A stretch of DNA of 64,000 nt from DASVNK01 sp036383895 (GTDB lineage Bacteria > Verrucomicrobiota > Verrucomicrobiia > Limisphaerales > SXQI01): the NCBI GenBank assembly GCA_036383895.1, contig DASVNK010000063.1, forward strand, positions 195,419 through 259,418, read 5' to 3'. The translations under genes and the position numbers were made by a program. Positions within the stretch are counted from its first letter, which is position 1; each line of letters starts with the position of its first letter. The notes beneath the pieces are model-generated. The model was not told the origin of the DNA and ran no database searches. It worked only from the letters and a program-made list of their open reading frames with translations. Shown in pieces: positions 60,606 to 64,000 of the stretch.

Positions 60606-61838
60606 ATGAGAAGTGGTTCGGAAGGGACTGCGGAGGAGCCCCCAAGTGACCCTAAACTCCTGAAAATCAAGGAATTCAGGTCGGCCGGGCGAGGTTTCTG
60701 GAGCGATGTTTCGGAGGCTGACTGGAATGATTGGCGCTGGCAACTCAGGCATCGCATCACGACGGTCGAGCAGCTCGAGAAGTATCTTCCCACACTAACG
60801 CCTGAGGAACGGGCCGGCACGATTTTGGCCAATTCGAAGTTGGCGATGGCGATTCCGCCGTATTTTTTCAATTTGATCGATCCAACGGACGAGCTGTGTC
60901 CGATCCGGCGGCAGGTGATTCCGCGGATCGAGGAGACGAATCGCGCCCCGTGGGAGATGAGCGATCCGTGCGGGGAGGATTCGCATTCGCCGGTGCCTGG
61001 GTTGGTGCATCGGTATCCGGACCGTGTTCTGTTTTTGGTGACGGATCGGTGTGCGGCGTATTGCCGGTATTGCACGCGTTCGCGGTTGGTGAGCAACGCG
61101 GCGGGCTACGATTTTCATCCGGAGTTCGAGAAGCAGATTGAATACATCCGCAAGACACCGACGATTCGCGATGTGCTGCTGAGTGGGGGCGATGCGCTGC
61201 TGTTGAGCGATGAGAAGCTGGCTTATCTGCTCGGCGAACTGCGGGCGATCAAGCATGTGGAGTTTTTGCGGATTGGAACGCGCATTCCGATTTTCCTGCC
61301 GCAACGGATTACGCCGGCGTTGTGCGAGATGCTGAAGAAGTTTCATCCGCTCTTTATCAGCGTGCATTCGAATCATCCACGGGAGTTGACGACGGAAGTG
61401 CGTGAGGCGCTGGGTCGTTTGGCGGATGCCGGCATTCCGTTGGGCAACCAATCGGTGTTGCTGCGGGATGTGAATGACGATCCCATGGTGATGAAGGCGC
61501 TCGTGCAGAAGCTGCTGATGTGCCGGGTGCGGCCGTATTACATCTACCAGTGCGATTTGATTGCGGGATCGGCGCATCTGCGCGCGAGCGTGCACAAAGG
61601 ACTTCAGATCATGGAGAGCTTGCGCGGGCACACGACGGGTTATGCGGTCCCACAGTATGTGATCGACGCGCCGGGTGGTGGCGGCAAGGTGCCAATCACG
61701 CCGGATTACGTGCTGAGCAAAAATTCAGAACGGATTTTGATTCGGAACTTCGAAGGCAAAGTTTTCGAGTATCCGGAGGCGGATGATGGGACGCCGTTGT
61801 TTACGGCGCCGGAGTTTGCGGAGTCGGAGTTGGTGTAG
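60606..61838 (+). CDS. kamA: lysine 2,3-aminomutase (radical SAM)
   Basis: Iron-sulfur/SAM/PLP enzyme that converts L-lysine to L-beta-lysine, 410 aa as in clostridial KamA (short EpmB enzymes are about 340 aa). Radical-SAM Cys cluster CAAYCRYCTRSR (about 150-161) has the three Cys of CxxxCxxC. LLSGGDALLLSDEKLAYLLG, RIGTRIPIFLPQRI and QCDLIAGSAHLRASVHKGL follow. The PLP Lys is likely in GKVPITPDYVLSKN (about 352-365). Beta-lysine may serve lysine fermentation, osmolyte making or elongation factor P modification. No acetyltransferase is adjacent, so the role is open; a glutamate 2,3-aminomutase is also possible. Single gene with a strong promoter. Confidence 0.9.
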   Translation: MRSGSEGTAEEPPSDPKLLKIKEFRSAGRGFWSDVSEADWNDWRWQLRHRITTVEQLEKYLPTLTPEERAGTILANSKLAMAIPPYFFNLIDPTDELCPIRRQVIPRIEETNRAPWEMSDPCGEDSHSPVPGLVHRYPDRVLFLVTDRCAAYCRYCTRSRLVSNAAGYDFHPEFEKQIEYIRKTPTIRDVLLSGGDALLLSDEKLAYLLGELRAIKHVEFLRIGTRIPIFLPQRITPALCEMLKKFHPLFISVHSNHPRELTTEVREALGRLADAGIPLGNQSVLLRDVNDDPMVMKALVQKLLMCRVRPYYIYQCDLIAGSAHLRASVHKGLQIMESLRGHTTGYAVPQYVIDAPGGGGKVPITPDYVLSKNSERILIRNFEGKVFEYPEADDGTPLFTAPEFAESELV

Positions 61839-61898
61839 TGGAATAGCGGGCCGGACCTACTGGCCAACGCAATTGAATTCCTGTAGGTCAATTGGTGG

Positions 61899-63593
61899 AT
61901 GCGGCGTAAATCTGCACACCTTTTGGCGGTTCTGTCACTCTTCGCACTAGTGCTCGCGACTTCCGCGGAACCGTTCAAGCTGCGGGGTTATTACGTCACG
62001 TTCATGCGGATGCCGGTGATGGGTTTGCCGGAATGGAAGGAGGCGATTGATTGCTTTGCGGAGGACGAGATCAATGTGTTGATTCTTTGGACGGCGGGTG
62101 GGTTTCGGTCGAAGAAGTATCCGATCACGTGGCAATACAATCAGGAGCACGCGAATGTAACGAATGATTTCGGGCGGGAGCTGATTGATTATGCGCATAC
62201 GAAAAAGATTCGGGTGCTGCTTGGGTTTACGCCGTTTGGGTATGACGGGGTGAATCGATATGGTTTTGAGCATCCGGAATTAAAGGCGAAGAAGGCGGAT
62301 GGATCGGCGGTCGATCAATTTGGGATTCACTCCTGGGGATGGAATCTTTGCGCGGCGGAAGAGGAATCGCAACGGTTCATGCGCGAATACGTCAGCGAGA
62401 TGGTTTTTGATTTTTATCCGAATGCAGATGGGTTGCTGATTGAGTCATCCGATTACAATATTTGCCGATGCGCGAAGTGCGGGCCGAAGTATTACGACCA
62501 CGAGTTCCGGTTCGTGAAATGGATTTCGGAGGAGGTTTGGAAACGCAAACCGGATTCGCTGGTTGTCGTGTTTCCGCACTACTTCACGGGCCAGAAAGTT
62601 CCGGGGCTCGAAGCGACAGCGGCGCGGCAGCCGTTTGATGCGCGTTGGGCGCTGGCGTTTTCGCCGCATAGTTCGCACTTCAACGCGGAGCTGATCGGCA
62701 AAGCGCGCGAGAGCATTTATTGGAGTGACGCGCCAATTTTGGGAACGCCGCGGCGGGTGGCGGAAGCGGCGTTGGCCGCGCGGCATAATGGGGTGAGTGG
62801 GTTCGTGCCTTCGCTGGAAGCGTTCAGCTACGTGACGCAACATGCGGAGGCGGGCGAAACGAATCAGGTGGGGCTGCGACGGAAAGCGTTTGCGTTGGAT
62901 ACGCTGGGCGAAGGACGGATGCCGTATCGATCGCTGCTCGCGCGGGTGCAGCGGTTAGCGGTGCGCGAGTTTGGACGCGACCCGCAGTTGAAGTTTGCGG
63001 ATTTTGAGGGGCGTCTTGGTAAAGAGATCTTTGGCGAAGATCGGACGGAGGGAGCGGTGAAAGATCTACTGGAGCTGCAGCGGATTTTTACGTTTGAAAG
63101 CGAATGGTATTGGCCGTCGCCATTGGTGGATCCGCCGTTCTTCGCGGAACGTTCGAAGCGGTTGAAATGGTCTGAGGACAAGTTGAAGGTGTATCGCGCG
63201 AATCTGGCTCTACTCCGGGGAATCGCGCAAAAATATGCTCCGGGTAAGAACGCTTCGGAACGCGAGATGGCGCGTCTCGCTCTGAGAGTCGTTGAAAGTG
63301 GGCTTAAAATGATTGGTGAACTGACTCCATTCCTGGGCATAGAGATCGTTCATCAACGGCACCAACTCGGGATGGCCGAAGCGTTCGTGGCCAAAAAGTT
63401 GCCGCACGTGCGTCCAGTTCTTCTGTTCGCAATGGGCGTTGTCGTTCTTGCGATAAGCCCGGCTGCGCGTCCAGGGCAGCTTCAGCGGGCGTCCGGTCAA
63501 ATGGCGGTGCAACGCCCAGTTGAGGAACTCGCCGCCATTGTCGGTGTGGAAATCTTTCATGGCATAAGGCACCACTTTCTCCAATTCCTTTAA
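61899..63593 (+). CDS. secreted glycosidase-like protein, 3' end replaced by transposase antisense
   Basis: The native part is about 466 aa (to about 63296). A signal peptide (LAVLSLFALVLATSAEP) is followed by a TIM-barrel-type domain: MPVMGLPEWKEAIDCFAEDE, INVLILWTAGGFRSKKYP, KKIRVLLGFTPFGYDGVNRY, NADGLLIESSDYNICRCAKC (acidic pair, about 185) and GVSGFVPSLEAFSYV. It resembles family 10-like or beta-hexosaminidase-like barrels, but no exact family is fixed. Residues after VVESG (about 466) are antisense of a transposase and not part of the original protein. The real C-terminus is missing. Confidence 0.75.
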   Translation: MRRKSAHLLAVLSLFALVLATSAEPFKLRGYYVTFMRMPVMGLPEWKEAIDCFAEDEINVLILWTAGGFRSKKYPITWQYNQEHANVTNDFGRELIDYAHTKKIRVLLGFTPFGYDGVNRYGFEHPELKAKKADGSAVDQFGIHSWGWNLCAAEEESQRFMREYVSEMVFDFYPNADGLLIESSDYNICRCAKCGPKYYDHEFRFVKWISEEVWKRKPDSLVVVFPHYFTGQKVPGLEATAARQPFDARWALAFSPHSSHFNAELIGKARESIYWSDAPILGTPRRVAEAALAARHNGVSGFVPSLEAFSYVTQHAEAGETNQVGLRRKAFALDTLGEGRMPYRSLLARVQRLAVREFGRDPQLKFADFEGRLGKEIFGEDRTEGAVKDLLELQRIFTFESEWYWPSPLVDPPFFAERSKRLKWSEDKLKVYRANLALLRGIAQKYAPGKNASEREMARLALRVVESGLKMIGELTPFLGIEIVHQRHQLGMAEAFVAKKLPHVRPVLLFAMGVVVLAISPAARPGQLQRASGQMAVQRPVEELAAIVGVEIFHGIRHHFLQFL

Positions 63594-63983
63594 TTGCTTC
63601 AGCACCGCGTCGGCGCTTTTGTTCCAAACCGCGCGGTTCTCCGTCCAACTGCTGTAAAGCTCAGTAAAGGTGAGGGAATTAACATAATCGCCCTCGGTCG
63701 AATCGTCGCAATGCGCCACCGTGTCCGCTTCCACCGAGCCGATCCGGGTCGTGTCGGGCGGACCGCCACGTGTCGGCACCGCGTGCCGCAACAACGTGCC
63801 CAGACGCGTGGCTGAGAGTCCCTTTTTCGGATGCGCCACCCGCGCGGGCCGCAAGAGATGATCGATTTGCGCGGGGCTGATCTTTAAAAGTTTTTCCTTA
63901 AAAGCTTCTGGCAGCGGCGCCGAACGTCGCTCGTAATGTTCGATCCATTCCGGCAGCGCCACCTTGAGCAACTTGCTGCACAA
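63210..63983 (-). CDS. DDE integrase-type transposase, truncated at both ends
   Basis: Integrase-core transposase, about 228 native aa visible. The catalytic acids are in SVEADTVAHCDDS (Asp), FHTDNGGEFLNW (Asp), and DNAHCEQKNWTHVRQLFGHERF (Glu). KGLSATRLGTLLR and VPLMNDLYAQEWSQFTNHFK are conserved in this family. The frame continues 5' beyond the window (LASDQLCSKLL), so the N-terminus is outside. At the 3' end, after FTNHFKPT (63297), it runs into antisense of the glycosidase-like gene: the C-terminal domain is lost. Probably inactive as shown here. Confidence 0.8.
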   Translation of the reverse strand: MCSKLLKVALPEWIEHYERRSAPLPEAFKEKLLKISPAQIDHLLRPARVAHPKKGLSATRLGTLLRHAVPTRGGPPDTTRIGSVEADTVAHCDDSTEGDYVNSLTFTELYSSWTENRAVWNKSADAVLKQLKELEKVVPYAMKDFHTDNGGEFLNWALHRHLTGRPLKLPWTRSRAYRKNDNAHCEQKNWTHVRQLFGHERFGHPELVPLMNDLYAQEWSQFTNHFKPTFNDSQSETRHLAFRSVLTRSIFLRDSPE

Positions 63984-64000
63984 CTGATCGCTCGCCAGCC
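63297..64000 (-). mobile_element. partial insertion sequence carrying the transposase
   Basis: Junction with the glycosidase-like gene at about 63297. No terminal inverted repeat or target duplication is visible, because both ends of the element are missing or outside the window. Confidence 0.6.

Overview
The window looks like a chromosomal segment of a Verrucomicrobiota bacterium, probably a soil or sediment lineage near Spartobacteria/Chthoniobacterales. Phylum-level support comes from a DUF1592/DUF1552 pair, a PVC-type dehydrogenase fused to a CxxCH cytochrome domain, several secreted proteins sharing a C-terminal 'RFYR' module, and a mraZ gene detached from the division cluster. The finer placement is inference. 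No rRNA, tRNA, CRISPR array or prophage was seen. Genes are mostly short operons on both strands.

Layout. 0.1-8 kb: ClC channel, a MacAB-like efflux operon with two paralogous permeases on one ATPase, an empty stretch, and a VOC protein. 8-12.4 kb: a minus-strand signalling operon (hybrid histidine kinase, HDOD regulator, degenerate HD-GYP regulator) joined by 1-bp and ATGA junctions. 12.6-24 kb: secreted CBM6-like protein, B12-dependent ribonucleotide reductase, GlnD, and a secreted Ig-domain protein. 24-32 kb: Gfo/Idh/MocA protein, cobalamin adenosyltransferase, lgt, lipoprotein, pssA, LysE, miaE, a frameshifted TIM-barrel gene, and mraZ linked through a tiny overlapping ORF to a LysM protein. 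32-36 kb: metH. 36-38.4 kb: a repeat-rich hypermutable zone and a repeat-bearing hypothetical gene. 38.5-48 kb: DUF1592/DUF1552, a putative Rv0078B-like/nucleotidyltransferase toxin-antitoxin pair, the PVC dehydrogenase and an EF-hand-like membrane protein. 48-50 kb: DAHP synthase behind an aromatic leader-peptide attenuator, then a structured intergenic region. 50-56 kb: membrane spermidine-synthase-like protein, two pseudopilins, a flippase-like protein, an epimerase and rpsU. 56-59 kb: a cobalamin-riboswitch operon. 59-64 kb: lipoprotein, EcsC-like protein, lysine 2,3-aminomutase, and a glycosidase-like gene fused at about 63297 to a truncated transposase.

Vitamin B12 is the unifying theme. 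NrdJ needs adenosylcobalamin, the PduO-type enzyme can make it, MetH needs methylcobalamin, and a riboswitch controls a predicted B12 acquisition operon. That operon encodes a secreted protein of unknown function, an ECF S-component-like membrane protein (DUF6580-like) and a BtuF-like protein without a signal peptide. I consider this operon and the aromatic attenuator of the DAHP synthase gene the two most rewarding discoveries. Other points of interest are the mraZ-ORF50-LysM overlap chain, a hairpin covering the lgt start codon, tandem repeats upstream of metH, and predicted promoters placing transcription starts within a few bases of start codons.
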